Below are positions 29,239-37,929 of a stretch of DNA of 64,000 bases, piece after piece (the stretch's first letter is position 1; each line of letters begins with the position of its first letter). The translations under genes and the position numbers were made by a program. The notes beneath the pieces are model-generated. The model saw nothing but the letters and a program-made list of their open reading frames with translations, had not been told where the DNA came from and did not search any database. The stretch is from Streptomyces mirabilis (GTDB lineage: Bacteria > Actinomycetota > Actinomycetes > Streptomycetales > Streptomycetaceae), in assembly GCF_018310535.1 (NCBI RefSeq), contig NZ_CP074102.1:3162001-3226000 (forward strand), read 5' to 3'.

Positions 29239-30417
29239 TTACTTCGCAGCCGCGAGTTCGGCGGCCTTGTCGGCCGCGCCGTCCATGGTGTCCACGCGCT
29301 GGACCAGCGGGTGGTTGGCGTCCGACAGGATCTTGCGGCCCAGCTCGGCGTTGTTGCCGTCCAGACGCACGACCAGCGGCTTGGTGACTTCCTCGCCCTT
29401 GTCCTTGAGCAGCTGGAGCGCCTGGACGATGCCGTTGGCGACCTCGTCACAGGCGGTGATGCCACCGAAGACGTTGACGAAGACGGACTTGACGTCCGGG
29501 TCGCCGAGGATGATCTCCAGGCCGTTCGCCATGACCGCGGCGGAGGCGCCGCCGCCGATGTCGAGGAAGTTGGCGGGCTTGACGCCGCCGTGGTTCTCAC
29601 CGGCGTAGGCGACGACGTCGAGGGTGCTCATGACGAGACCCGCGCCGTTGCCGATGATGCCGACCTCGCCGTCGAGCTTGACGTAGTTGAGGTTCTTGGC
29701 CTTGGCCGCAGCCTCGAGCGGGTTGGCGGCGGCGTGGTCGACCAGCGCCTCGTGCTCCGGCTGGCGGAACTCGGCGTTCTCGTCCAGCGACACCTTGCCG
29801 TCGAGCGCGATGACGCGGCCGTCGGCGACCTTGGCGAGCGGGTTGACCTCGACGAGGAGGGCGTCCTCCTTGATGAAGGTGTCCCACAGCGTCACCAGGA
29901 TCTCGGCGACCTGCTCGGCGACCTCGGCCGGGAACTTCGCCTGGGCGACGATCTCGCGGGCCTTCTCGATCGAGACGCCCTCGTTGGCGTCGACCGGGAC
30001 CTTCGCGAGGGCGTCGGGGTTCTCCTCCGCGACGACCTCGATCTCCACGCCGCCCTGGACGGACGCCATGGCGAGGAAGGTGCGGTTGGTGCGGTCGAGG
30101 AGGTACGAGACGTAGTACTCCTCGGCGATCTCGGGCGCGGTCTCGGCGATCATCACCTTGTGGACCGTGTGGCCCTTGATGTCCATGCCGAGGATGTCCG
30201 TCGCGCGGGCGACGGCCTCGTCCGGGGTGGCGGCGAGCTTGACGCCGCCGGCCTTGCCGCGGCCACCGACCTTCACCTGGGCCTTGACGACGGACTTGCC
30301 GCCAAGACGCTCGGTCGCCTCGCGGGCTGCCTCAGGCGTGTCAATGACTTCACCGGCCAGCACCGGTACACCGTGCTTGGCGAAGAGGTCCCTCGCCTGG
30401 TACTCGAACAGGTCCAC
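29239..30417 (-). CDS. sucC: succinyl-CoA synthetase beta subunit
   Basis: The 392-residue beta subunit has an ATP-grasp domain that binds the nucleotide ([39 protein letters not shown]) and a C-terminal ligase domain ([25 protein letters not shown], with [17 protein letters not shown] sequence). Together with sucD it forms the complete enzyme. The GTG start at 30417 is used; no conserved residues lie upstream. The 419-bp region before it has no gene and holds the promoter and the terminators of the next transcription unit. Confidence 0.97.
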   Translation of the reverse strand: MDLFEYQARDLFAKHGVPVLAGEVIDTPEAAREATERLGGKSVVKAQVKVGGRGKAGGVKLAATPDEAVARATDILGMDIKGHTVHKVMIAETAPEIAEEYYVSYLLDRTNRTFLAMASVQGGVEIEVVAEENPDALAKVPVDANEGVSIEKAREIVAQAKFPAEVAEQVAEILVTLWDTFIKEDALLVEVNPLAKVADGRVIALDGKVSLDENAEFRQPEHEALVDHAAANPLEAAAKAKNLNYVKLDGEVGIIGNGAGLVMSTLDVVAYAGENHGGVKPANFLDIGGGASAAVMANGLEIILGDPDVKSVFVNVFGGITACDEVANGIVQALQLLKDKGEEVTKPLVVRLDGNNAELGRKILSDANHPLVQRVDTMDGAADKAAELAAAK

Positions 30418-30626
30418 GCGCGTCCGTCCCTATCAGTGATCTCGCGGTTCGTTGGATGCGTGGGCGTGCCGCGAAGGGCAACGTGACGTCCGCTGTCACA
30501 AGGGTGGCGCACACGATGTCCGAGCGCGCGGCATGTCCGTCTCGCAGGTTATCGCCGCAGGACGTGGGTCCCTAAATCGCAGGTCACACCTGAGCGGTGA
30601 TACCTGTCACAGATCTGGCCGGGACA

Positions 30627-30725
30627 GGGCCTCACCAGGCTGGGGTTTGCCTGGTGAGGCCCCTCGAACAGCCCCTGAGGGGCCCGGGGAGGGTGGTCCT
30701 CACCCCAATGGGGACCACCCTCTCC
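30627..30725 (-). terminator. tandem hairpins downstream of the secreted-protein gene
   Basis: Read from the minus-strand gene ending at 30837, the first hairpin pairs 30712-30722 with 30689-30699 (11 bp perfect). A small GCCCC/GGGGC hairpin follows at 30671-30683, then a 14-bp perfect stem pairing 30649-30662 with 30627-30640 around an 8-base loop. They should insulate sucCD from the upstream unit. Confidence 0.75.
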
Positions 30726-30836
30726 ATCCGCGGGGTTTCGGTCGGACACAGCCGACGGATTTCGGCCGTCCGGGACCGTGGCCCCGCGGAGTCGGACAGT
30801 GGGTACAGCGGTAGCGCCGTACCGCGGGAGGGGCGG

Positions 30837-31769
30837 TCAGACGCTGTACGTGCCGCCGTACTGGGCGTGGTGCAGATAGCTCGGCGTGACGGACTCGGCC
30901 ACGCCCTGGACACCGGTGACCGCGTGTCCCGCGAGCGGGCCGGCCTGGCCGACCACGCCGCCGGCGAACGGCCGCACGTCGTCCACGACGCCCCCCGCGA
31001 AGCCGCCGACATTCCCTCGGACGCCGTAGGCCAGACCGGTGGCGCTGCCCTCGACGCCCGCCACGACCGGCCGCACGAGGTCGACGACCGGCTGTACGGC
31101 GCCGACGACACCCTGCGCGAAGGGGGCAACCTGGCCGGTGACGCCGTGCGCGAGGGTGCCCGCGTCGGCCACGACCCCGCCCGCGAGCGGCCGCACACCG
31201 CCCACCGCTCCGGACGCCAGAGCGCCCGTGTCCCCGACCGCCTGCCCGGCGACCGGGACCACGCCGTGCACGGCGGTGGCGGCGACGGGAGGCAGAACGG
31301 AGGCGGCGGTGTCGTCGGCGACCTGCGCGACGGCGTGGTGCACGACCGGGGTGACACCCTGTACGGCGCCGGCCGCGACCGGCGGCAGGGCGGCCGCCGC
31401 GGTCTCGTCGACGGAGCTCCGGTCCAGCTGCGGCGCGAAGGCCGAGAGCGGGCCGAAGAGGTAGTCGACCTCGTCCTGCGGGGCCGAGGGGTGGGTGACC
31501 GTGGGGGCGGTCTTCTTGGTCTGGTGGGTGACGGCGGTCCGGGCGGTGTCCTCGACCGTGGACACCGTCTTGGCGGCGGTGTCGCCGACCTTGCCGGTCC
31601 CCGTGGCGGCGGTGTCCGTTGCGGAGGTGTCCGTGTCGCCCACGGTCGCGTCGGGCAGCGACGCCGACGAAGAGGGCAGCTCATCGGCGCTGGCGACGGC
31701 GGAGCCGAGCGCCCACGCGCCGGTGACACCGGCGGCTATGACGAGGGAACGGCGGATGTTCTTGTTCAT
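30837..31769 (-). CDS. secreted low-complexity repeat protein
   Basis: The 310-residue protein has a signal peptide (MNKNIRRSLVIAAGVTGAWALGSAVASA). A Thr/Asp/Ala-rich segment follows, then from about residue 120 an array of degenerate 16- to 18-residue repeats such as ALASGAVGGVRPLAGGVVADAG, GTLAHGVTGQVAPFAQGVVGAV and GFAGGVVDDVRPFAGGVVGQAG. The repeats are rich in Gly, Val and Ala with few charges, which suggests a surface or assembling protein. It has no LPxTG anchor and no cysteine pair that I can see. Function unknown. Confidence 0.78.
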   Translation of the reverse strand: MNKNIRRSLVIAAGVTGAWALGSAVASADELPSSSASLPDATVGDTDTSATDTAATGTGKVGDTAAKTVSTVEDTARTAVTHQTKKTAPTVTHPSAPQDEVDYLFGPLSAFAPQLDRSSVDETAAAALPPVAAGAVQGVTPVVHHAVAQVADDTAASVLPPVAATAVHGVVPVAGQAVGDTGALASGAVGGVRPLAGGVVADAGTLAHGVTGQVAPFAQGVVGAVQPVVDLVRPVVAGVEGSATGLAYGVRGNVGGFAGGVVDDVRPFAGGVVGQAGPLAGHAVTGVQGVAESVTPSYLHHAQYGGTYSV

Positions 31770-31814
31770 GTGTACGTCAGATCCTTCGGGTTTCCGAGAG
31801 TCCTGGGCTTCCGT

Positions 31815-31916
31815 CCGGGGACCGGAGAGGGTCCGGACAGGGACCGGAGTGGGTCCGGACAGGGACGGGAGTGGGACCGGAGTGGGACCGGAGTGGGACC
31901 GGAGTGGGTCCGGACG
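31815..31916. repeat. 11-bp tandem repeat between the two secreted-protein genes
   Basis: The unit GGGACCGGAGT is repeated with small changes (alternating with GGGTCCGGACA) about eight times, densest at 31872-31908. It lies between the two minus-strand genes for secreted proteins. No gene is seen here. Confidence 0.75.
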
Positions 31917-31973
31917 GCGGGCAGACCTGTTTCCGCCCCCGCGCGGCAGGTCGACAGCGGGGGAAGGACTGCC

Positions 31974-32891
31974 CTAGCCGGGGAAGACCGGAATGTCCCG
32001 GTGCCTGTCCCGGATCCCGGCCGCGGTCACCGCCGCGGGAACGCCGGGCACGAGCCGCAGCGGCGCCCGGTGGCTCGGAGTGACAGCCTGAGGATCGCCG
32101 TGGCGCGGCGTGCCGTTGTCGACGGCAGACTGACCGCCCAGTGCGCCCGTGGGGTCGCCGGGAGGTGCCTGACGGTCGGGCCCCGGCGCCACACCTCGGT
32201 GCTCGCCACTCACGGCGACACCGTCGGTGTCCGTACCGAGGCGGGTGGGACCGTGGTACGCCGGGCCGACGGGCCCGGGGTCCGCATGCCGCACCACCGC
32301 GTGCGACGACGAGGTCACGGCACCCGCACCCGATTGATGGGGCCCCGAACCGGCGGACGGAACCTGACCCCCCGCACCCTGAAGCGCCGGCGGACCGGGC
32401 AGCTCCGGCAGCGAAGGCAGAGAGGACCTGGACGGCAACGAGGGAAGGGGCGGCAGGGACTTCGGCGGAGCCTGGCCCAACTCGCCGGTCACCGTCTCCA
32501 CGAGATCACCGACCGGCCGTACTACGCTGTCGGCAGCCGGCCGTACGACGTGCCGGACGGTGTCGGTCACCCGGGTGACGGTGCCGCCGACCTGAGCGAC
32601 GGTGTCCGTGACGTGAGTGACAGCCTGGGCCGCCGAGTGCGCCACCGGGAGCGGAGCAGCCGGTTTCACCACCCGTACCGAAGAACTCGCCGGAACCGTC
32701 GGCACCAACCCGTCCGTCCCGTCCGCCGCATGCGCCCGCTCCCCGCAGAGGAGCCCGAGTGCGAACAACCCGGCCACCAGCAGTGCCAGTTGCAGCGCAC
32801 GTCGCCCGGCCGCCGTGCGCGTCAGGCGCAGAGCGGCACCGGCGAAGGGCAGTTCGGCGGCGGGCGGGGTCAAGACGGGGTGATCCTTCAT
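31974..32891 (-). CDS. secreted or membrane-anchored Pro/Val-rich protein
   Basis: The 305-residue protein has an N-terminal hydrophobic signal or anchor (RALQLALLVAGLFALGLLCGERAHAA) after a basic stretch. Degenerate VTDTV repeats follow (AVTHVTDTVAQVGGTVTRVTDTVRHVVRPAADSVVRPVGDLVETVTGEL), then a long Pro/Ser/Gly-rich tail. It resembles its downstream neighbour in composition and in the recurring V-x-x-V-x-D-T pattern, so the two may work together at the cell surface. No enzymatic motif is visible. The start at 32891 has a weak ribosome site. Confidence 0.72.
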   Translation of the reverse strand: MKDHPVLTPPAAELPFAGAALRLTRTAAGRRALQLALLVAGLFALGLLCGERAHAADGTDGLVPTVPASSSVRVVKPAAPLPVAHSAAQAVTHVTDTVAQVGGTVTRVTDTVRHVVRPAADSVVRPVGDLVETVTGELGQAPPKSLPPLPSLPSRSSLPSLPELPGPPALQGAGGQVPSAGSGPHQSGAGAVTSSSHAVVRHADPGPVGPAYHGPTRLGTDTDGVAVSGEHRGVAPGPDRQAPPGDPTGALGGQSAVDNGTPRHGDPQAVTPSHRAPLRLVPGVPAAVTAAGIRDRHRDIPVFPG

Positions 32892-33025
32892 GCGGCGGGA
32901 AGAGGCGTCGATCCTCGCACGGGTCTCCCGAGGTCGCGCAAGCCCCCTGTCGCCACTGCTACCGATGGGTAGTCATGTCCGCTTTCCCACACTCCTCATG
33001 CCTCCTCACGCCTCCTCACGCCTCC

Positions 33026-34252
33026 TCACGCGGTGTCCGGTATCGGGAGCGGGCGCTTCTCGATCGCCGCCGCCATCACGTCGGGAAACAGGTCGGGCGT
33101 ACAGGCGAACGCCGGTGCGCCCAGCGCCGCGAGCGCCGCCGCGTGCTCACGGTCGTACGCGGGCGCCCCTTCGTCGGACAACGCCAGCAGCGTCACGAAC
33201 TGCACCCCCGACGCCTTCATCGCCGCGACCCGCTTGAGCATCTCGTCACGTATGCCCCCTTCGTAGAGGTCGCTGATGAGCACGACCACCGTGTCGGCGG
33301 GCCGGGTGATCTGCGACTGGCAGTACGCGAGCGCCCTGTTGATGTCCGTACCGCCGCCCAGCTGGGTGCCGAAGAGGACGTCGACCGGGTCGTCGAGCTG
33401 GTCGGTCAGATCGACGACGGCCGTGTCGAAGACGACAAGCCGGGTGGCGATGGACCGCATCGACGCGAGAACGGCGCCGAACACGGAGGCATAGACGACG
33501 GACGCCGCCATGGATCCCGACTGGTCGACGCAGAGGATGACCTCCTTCTTCACGGACTGCGAGGCACGCCCGTAGCCGATCAGCCGTTCGGGCACGATCG
33601 TGCGGTACTCGGGCAGGTAGTGCTTCAGGTTCGCCGCGATCGTGCGGTTCCAGTCGATGTCCTGGTGACGGGGTCTGCTGATGCGCGTACTGCGGTCGAG
33701 GGCACCGGTGAGAGTCGCCCGCGTGCGGCTCGCGAGGCGCTTCTCCAGATCCTCTACGACCTTGCGCACGACGGTCCGGGCCGTTTCCTTCGTCGTCTCC
33801 GGCATGGCCTTGTTGAGGGAGAGCAGCGTGCCGACCAGGTGCACATCGGCCTCGACCGCTTCCAGCATCTCGGGCTCCAGCAGGAGGGTGGACAGCCCGA
33901 GCCGGTCGATGGCGTCCCGCTGCATGACCTGCACGACGGACGAGGGGAAGTACGTCCGGATGTCCCCGAGCCAGCGCGCGACCGACGGCGCCGACGTCCC
34001 GAGCCCCGCCGAACGGTCCCGCCCGGACCGCCCCTTGCCGCCCTTCCCGTACAACGCGGTGAGCGCCCCGTCCATCGCCGCGTCCTGCCCCGCGAGCACG
34101 CATCCGGTGCCGTCCGCCTCCTCACCCCCGAGCACAAGCCGCCACCGCCGCAGCCGCTCGCCGGCGACTTCGGTGGGTCCGGCGGGTCCGGCCGGCCCGG
34201 CCGGCCCGGCCGGCCCGTTCGAGCCGGTTGCTTCCCCAGGTGCCGCTGTCAT
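33026..34252 (-). CDS. VWA domain protein of a MoxR-DUF5682-VWA operon
   Basis: The 408-residue protein starts with a low-complexity GPAGPAGPAG run (residues 13-26). It has a helical middle region and a C-terminal von Willebrand A domain with a complete MIDAS: DQSGS at 243-247, a GGGTDINRAL threonine near 300, and an ISDLYEGG aspartate further on. Such domains bind a divalent metal and a partner protein and usually act with a MoxR ATPase, as encoded two genes upstream. The ATG overlaps the preceding stop by 4 bp. The arrangement recalls E. coli yehL-yehM-yehP-yehQ as I remember it; cellular role unknown. Confidence 0.88.
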   Translation of the reverse strand: MTAAPGEATGSNGPAGPAGPAGPAGPTEVAGERLRRWRLVLGGEEADGTGCVLAGQDAAMDGALTALYGKGGKGRSGRDRSAGLGTSAPSVARWLGDIRTYFPSSVVQVMQRDAIDRLGLSTLLLEPEMLEAVEADVHLVGTLLSLNKAMPETTKETARTVVRKVVEDLEKRLASRTRATLTGALDRSTRISRPRHQDIDWNRTIAANLKHYLPEYRTIVPERLIGYGRASQSVKKEVILCVDQSGSMAASVVYASVFGAVLASMRSIATRLVVFDTAVVDLTDQLDDPVDVLFGTQLGGGTDINRALAYCQSQITRPADTVVVLISDLYEGGIRDEMLKRVAAMKASGVQFVTLLALSDEGAPAYDREHAAALAALGAPAFACTPDLFPDVMAAAIEKRPLPIPDTA

Positions 34253-36621
34253 CGGGCCACCCCCGCAAAGTCGTCGTCGTAGGACTCGTCGAGCCCCAGC
34301 AGCAGGCTCAGCACCGGCAGGACCGCGTCGGCGCGCTCGGGGTCGAGGTCGGGGGCGAACCCGGGTATGCCGGACGCGGCGGCCTCGGCGCTCCCCCGCG
34401 CCCCCGGGCCGCGCCGGACCAGCTCACCCAGCGTTCTGCGCACTCCTGCCTCGTACGCCGAGAACGTGCGCCGCAGCAGCGGCAGCACATCGGTGAACGC
34501 CTCCGCCGGCACCCCGGTCAGCCACGCGTCCACCAGACCGAGCAGCCGCTCGTCGTGCACGAGCAGCATCCCGCCCCCGGAGCCACCGCCGACGAACCCC
34601 TCGATCCACGCGGCCGCGTCCCCCGGCTCCGTACCCGGCGACAGCACGAGACCCATGAGCCGCGCGGCCTCGTCCTGCCCCAACTCCCCCTCGTCCAGCA
34701 GCAGTCGCACCGCTCGCCCACGGATCACCCCCGGCACGGTGTCCCGCCCGGCCAGCACCCGGAGTACGGAGTGCCAGCGCTCACGCATCCCGCCGGAGGC
34801 CGGCGTGCCCGGCTCCCCCAGCAACCCCACCGCGCCGTGCACCGCGTCCACATGGCGTCGCATGTGCTCGGCGGCCTCGGCGTCGAGGGCCGTGCAGGCC
34901 GGTGGGAACCCGACGAAGATCCGCTCGGCGAGACCCACGGCGACGTCCGTGAGAGCGTGTGTGTCCGTGCCGCGCACATCGCCGTACCGCAAGGAGCGGA
35001 CCAGCGCGGGCAGGGCCTGGGCGAGGTGGCCGACATCCGCGTCCAGCGCGGCCCGGTCGGCGAGGACCCGCATCACCACGGGCAGCGCGTCCGGGAGTTC
35101 GGCGAGCAGACAGCGCTCGGCCAGTGCCGTGACGTCGGCCAGGGCGTGCGCGGCGACGGCGTCCGCCTCGGCCTTGCCGGTCGCCGCCGACAGCACCGTC
35201 GTGCCCCAGACCCCGGCCTCGGCGACCCGCACGGACAGCTCCGGCTCCCAGCGCAGCCGCCAGGTCTCCCGGAAGGTGCCGGTGCTGCCGCGCGAGGCGG
35301 TGGGCTCCCCCCACGCGATACCGAGCAGCCGCAGCCGGTGCAGGAGTCTGCTCCGCCCGGCGTCGGTCTCCCCCCGCAGGTCCAGCTCCAACTGCCGCTC
35401 CATCGCCTCGGGTTTGAGCCGCAACCGCTTCTGCGCACGCGCGAGGTCGCGCTGCAACGGCACCGCGGGAGCGGCCTGAGGCACCTCGCCCAGCACATCG
35501 CCGACCACGAGCCGGTCGTGCACGAACCCCAGCGGCACGTCCGAGCCCTCGCACATCACCGCCCGTACGGCATCGGTGGTCTCGGTCAGCCCGGGCAGTG
35601 GGCGACCGCGCATGGCGGCGAGCGTGTCGGCCAGCCGTACCGCCTCGATGACGTGCGCGGACGACACCATCCGGTCCTCGTCGCGCAGCAGCCTCGCCAC
35701 CTTCGTCATCCAGCGCTCGACGGGACGGTCCGGGGCGGCGAACAGATGCCCGTACCAACCCGGCGAGTCGATGCCCGCGCCGTACCCGCTGACCCGCGAC
35801 AGCCTCCGGTGCGTCCACGGCACCCACGTCATGTCGGCCTTGGCCCTGGGGAGCCCCTTGAGCAGCGCCCGATCGGCGGCCACGGTCGTCTTCTGCCGCA
35901 GCGCGGGCGCGTGCCAGGCCCCGCACACCACGGCCACCTCCTCCCCGAACTCCCGCTGCGCCGCCCGCATCTGGAGCCGCATGTACGCCTCGCGCACCAG
36001 GTCCCGGTCGTGTCCCCCGACTCCGTAGGCCTCCCGCAGTGCCCCCATCGCCTCCTCCAGCGCGGTGAACGGCGCGAACGGGTCGGCCCCGCTCCCGGCC
36101 CCGCCCCGGTGCTCGACCACGTCCTCCCACCAGCGCTCGGGATCGTCGTAACCGGCCGTCTCCGCGAGGACTGCGAGGGGGTCGATCCGCACGTCCGCGA
36201 CGACGGATGGGTCGGATACACCGGCCTCCCTCTCCCCCTTCTCTCCTTGCCCCTGCTCCTCCGCCGCCTCCTTCTCCTCTTCCCTCCCCCACGCCAGCGT
36301 GTGGGTCGCCGGGAGGTCGATGAAGCGGGCCGGGACCCCGTGCTCCAGGGCCCAACGGATCGCCACCCACTCGGGGGAGAACTCGGCGAGCGGCCAGAAG
36401 GCGGAGTGGCCGGGCTCGTCCACGACATGGGCGAGGAGTGCGACGGGAGGACGCATGTCCTTCTCGGCGGCGAGCGGGATGAGCGCGTCCGCCTCCGGGG
36501 GTCCCTCGATCAGTACGACCTCGGGCTTCGCCGCCTCCAGCGCGCCCCGCACGGCGCGGGCCGACCCCGGGCCGTGATGCCGCACCCCCAGCAGCAACGG
36601 CCCCGCCGTGAAGGCCGTCAT
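34249..36621 (-). CDS. DUF5682-type protein between MoxR and VWA genes
   Basis: The 790-residue protein begins MTAFTAGPLLLGVRHHGPGSARAVRGALEAAKPEVVLIEGPPEADALI. I recognise this as the DUF5682 family, whose first part resembles a TraB/PrgY-like fold with GVRHHGPGS and EGPPE motifs. A charged stretch (GREEEKEAAEEQGQGEKGEREAG) separates it from a large helical remainder. Its role is unknown. It is encoded between, and overlaps by 4 bp, the MoxR gene and the VWA gene, so the three products are probably made in fixed proportion and form a complex. The long open frame beyond 36621 is an artefact of the MoxR gene. Confidence 0.87.
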   Translation of the reverse strand: MTAFTAGPLLLGVRHHGPGSARAVRGALEAAKPEVVLIEGPPEADALIPLAAEKDMRPPVALLAHVVDEPGHSAFWPLAEFSPEWVAIRWALEHGVPARFIDLPATHTLAWGREEEKEAAEEQGQGEKGEREAGVSDPSVVADVRIDPLAVLAETAGYDDPERWWEDVVEHRGGAGSGADPFAPFTALEEAMGALREAYGVGGHDRDLVREAYMRLQMRAAQREFGEEVAVVCGAWHAPALRQKTTVAADRALLKGLPRAKADMTWVPWTHRRLSRVSGYGAGIDSPGWYGHLFAAPDRPVERWMTKVARLLRDEDRMVSSAHVIEAVRLADTLAAMRGRPLPGLTETTDAVRAVMCEGSDVPLGFVHDRLVVGDVLGEVPQAAPAVPLQRDLARAQKRLRLKPEAMERQLELDLRGETDAGRSRLLHRLRLLGIAWGEPTASRGSTGTFRETWRLRWEPELSVRVAEAGVWGTTVLSAATGKAEADAVAAHALADVTALAERCLLAELPDALPVVMRVLADRAALDADVGHLAQALPALVRSLRYGDVRGTDTHALTDVAVGLAERIFVGFPPACTALDAEAAEHMRRHVDAVHGAVGLLGEPGTPASGGMRERWHSVLRVLAGRDTVPGVIRGRAVRLLLDEGELGQDEAARLMGLVLSPGTEPGDAAAWIEGFVGGGSGGGMLLVHDERLLGLVDAWLTGVPAEAFTDVLPLLRRTFSAYEAGVRRTLGELVRRGPGARGSAEAAASGIPGFAPDLDPERADAVLPVLSLLLGLDESYDDDFAGVAR

Positions 36622-37796
36622 ACGCTCACCTCCCGGCAGGCCCGGTAGAAGTCCTTCCAGCCGTCCCGCTCGCGGACGACCGCCTCCAGGTACTCCTGCC
36701 AGATGACCCGGTCGGCGGCCGGATCGCGGACGACGGCGCCGAGGATGCCGGCCGCCACGTCGGACGCGCGCAGGATGCCGTCGCCGAAGTGGGCGGCGAG
36801 GGCCAGGCCGCCTGTGACGACCGAGATCGCCTCGGCGGTGGACAGCGTGCCGCTGGGCGACTTCAGCTTTGTCCGTCCGTCGGCCGTGACCCCGTCGCGC
36901 AGCTCGCGGAAGACGGTGACGACACGGCGGATCTCGTCGATGCCCTCGGGCACGGCGGGCAGGTCGAGGGACCGGCCGATCTGGTCCACACGCCGCGAGA
37001 CGATGTCGACCTCGGCGTCCGCGCTCTCCGGCAGGGGCAGCACCACCGTGTTGAAGCGGCGGCGCAGGGCGCTGGACAGCTCGTTCACCCCGCGGTCGCG
37101 GTCGTTGGCGGTGGCGATCAGGTTGAAGCCGCGGACGGCCTGCACCTCCTGGCCCAACTCCGGTATCGGCAGGACCTTTTCCGACAGGATCGTGATCAGC
37201 GTGTCCTGTACGTCCGCCGGGATACGGGTCAGCTCCTCCACTCGGGCCGTCATGCCCTCTGCCATGGCGCGCATGACCGGGCTCGGCACGAGCGCGTCCC
37301 GGCTGGGGCCGTGGGCCAGCAGCTGCGCGTAGTTCCAGCCGTACCGGATCGCCTCCTCCGGTGTGCCGGCCGTGCCCTGCACCAGCAGGGTCGAGTCGCC
37401 GCTGACCGCCGCGGCCAGGTGCTCGGACACCCAGGTCTTCGCGGTGCCGGGCACGCCGAGCAGGAGCAGGGCGCGGTCGGTGGCGAGCGTGGTGACGGCG
37501 ACCTCGACGATGCGGCGCGGTCCCACGTACTTCGGTGTGATCACCGTGCCGTCCGGCAGCGTGCCGCCCAGCAGATAGGTCGCCACCGCCCATGGCGACA
37601 GCCGCCAGCGGGCGGGCCGCGACCGGTCGTCCTGCGCGGCCAGCACGGCGAGTTCGGCGGCGAAGGCGTGCTCGGCATGGGGTCGCAGCGCCTCGCCCGC
37701 GCTCTCGCGCACGCTTGCGCTCACACCTTCGCCCAGGCCCTCGCTCACGGGCGGACGGACGGTCGTCGGTTCAACGGACTCAACGGGCACAGACAT
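36618..37796 (-). CDS. MoxR-type AAA+ ATPase
   Basis: The 392-residue protein has a Walker A GVPGTAKT at residues 114-121, an acidic VEELTRIP in the Walker B position near 186-193, a sensor-1 ATAND at 228-232, and an arginine-finger segment NELSSALRRRF. These fit the MoxR/RavA branch of AAA+ ATPases, which remodel or load cofactors onto partner complexes together with VWA proteins. The ATG at 37796 has GGGGGAG upstream. It is the first gene of the operon and is divergent from the SWIM gene; a candidate DNA-damage promoter lies at 37839-37861. Confidence 0.9.
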   Translation of the reverse strand: MSVPVESVEPTTVRPPVSEGLGEGVSASVRESAGEALRPHAEHAFAAELAVLAAQDDRSRPARWRLSPWAVATYLLGGTLPDGTVITPKYVGPRRIVEVAVTTLATDRALLLLGVPGTAKTWVSEHLAAAVSGDSTLLVQGTAGTPEEAIRYGWNYAQLLAHGPSRDALVPSPVMRAMAEGMTARVEELTRIPADVQDTLITILSEKVLPIPELGQEVQAVRGFNLIATANDRDRGVNELSSALRRRFNTVVLPLPESADAEVDIVSRRVDQIGRSLDLPAVPEGIDEIRRVVTVFRELRDGVTADGRTKLKSPSGTLSTAEAISVVTGGLALAAHFGDGILRASDVAAGILGAVVRDPAADRVIWQEYLEAVVRERDGWKDFYRACREVSV

Positions 37797-37838
37797 GGCT
37801 CGCTCCCCCTCCGGCTCGGCCGGTTCGGATCTGGTTCC

Positions 37839-37861
37839 ACCGTGCACCACGCCACTGACAA
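37839..37861 (-). promoter_or_regulatory. candidate RecA-NDp/PafBC-type promoter for the MoxR operon
   Basis: On the minus strand TTGTCAGTGGC (37861-37851) is followed after 6 bp by CACGGT (37844-37839). The upstream element is a perfect copy of the actinobacterial LexA-independent damage motif. The -10 keeps only A2 and T6 of TANNNT, so it may be the weaker of the pair. It would give a leader of about 35 nt before the MoxR ATG. Confidence 0.6.
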
Positions 37862-37899
37862 TGCGCTCTGACCTGCACAAATGCTCTCGCGAAGGTCGA

Positions 37900-37922
37900 T
37901 TGTCAGTGGCGGGACCTACCTT
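37900..37922 (+). promoter_or_regulatory. candidate RecA-NDp/PafBC-type promoter for the SWIM gene
   Basis: TTGTCAGTGGC (37900-37910), six bases, then TACCTT (37917-37922) matches the pattern TTGTCAGTGGC-N6-TANNNT. Transcription would start at or next to the ATG at 37930, which explains why that gene lacks a good Shine-Dalgarno. With the minus-strand copy it forms a perfect 12-bp inverted repeat, 37851-37862 with 37899-37910. Confidence 0.75.
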
Positions 37923-37929
37923 CGATGAC

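Noticed and set aside
27589..30486. 965-codon plus-strand open frame across sucD and sucC
   Set aside because: The two minus-strand genes are highly conserved, and this frame is compositionally biased shadow sequence.
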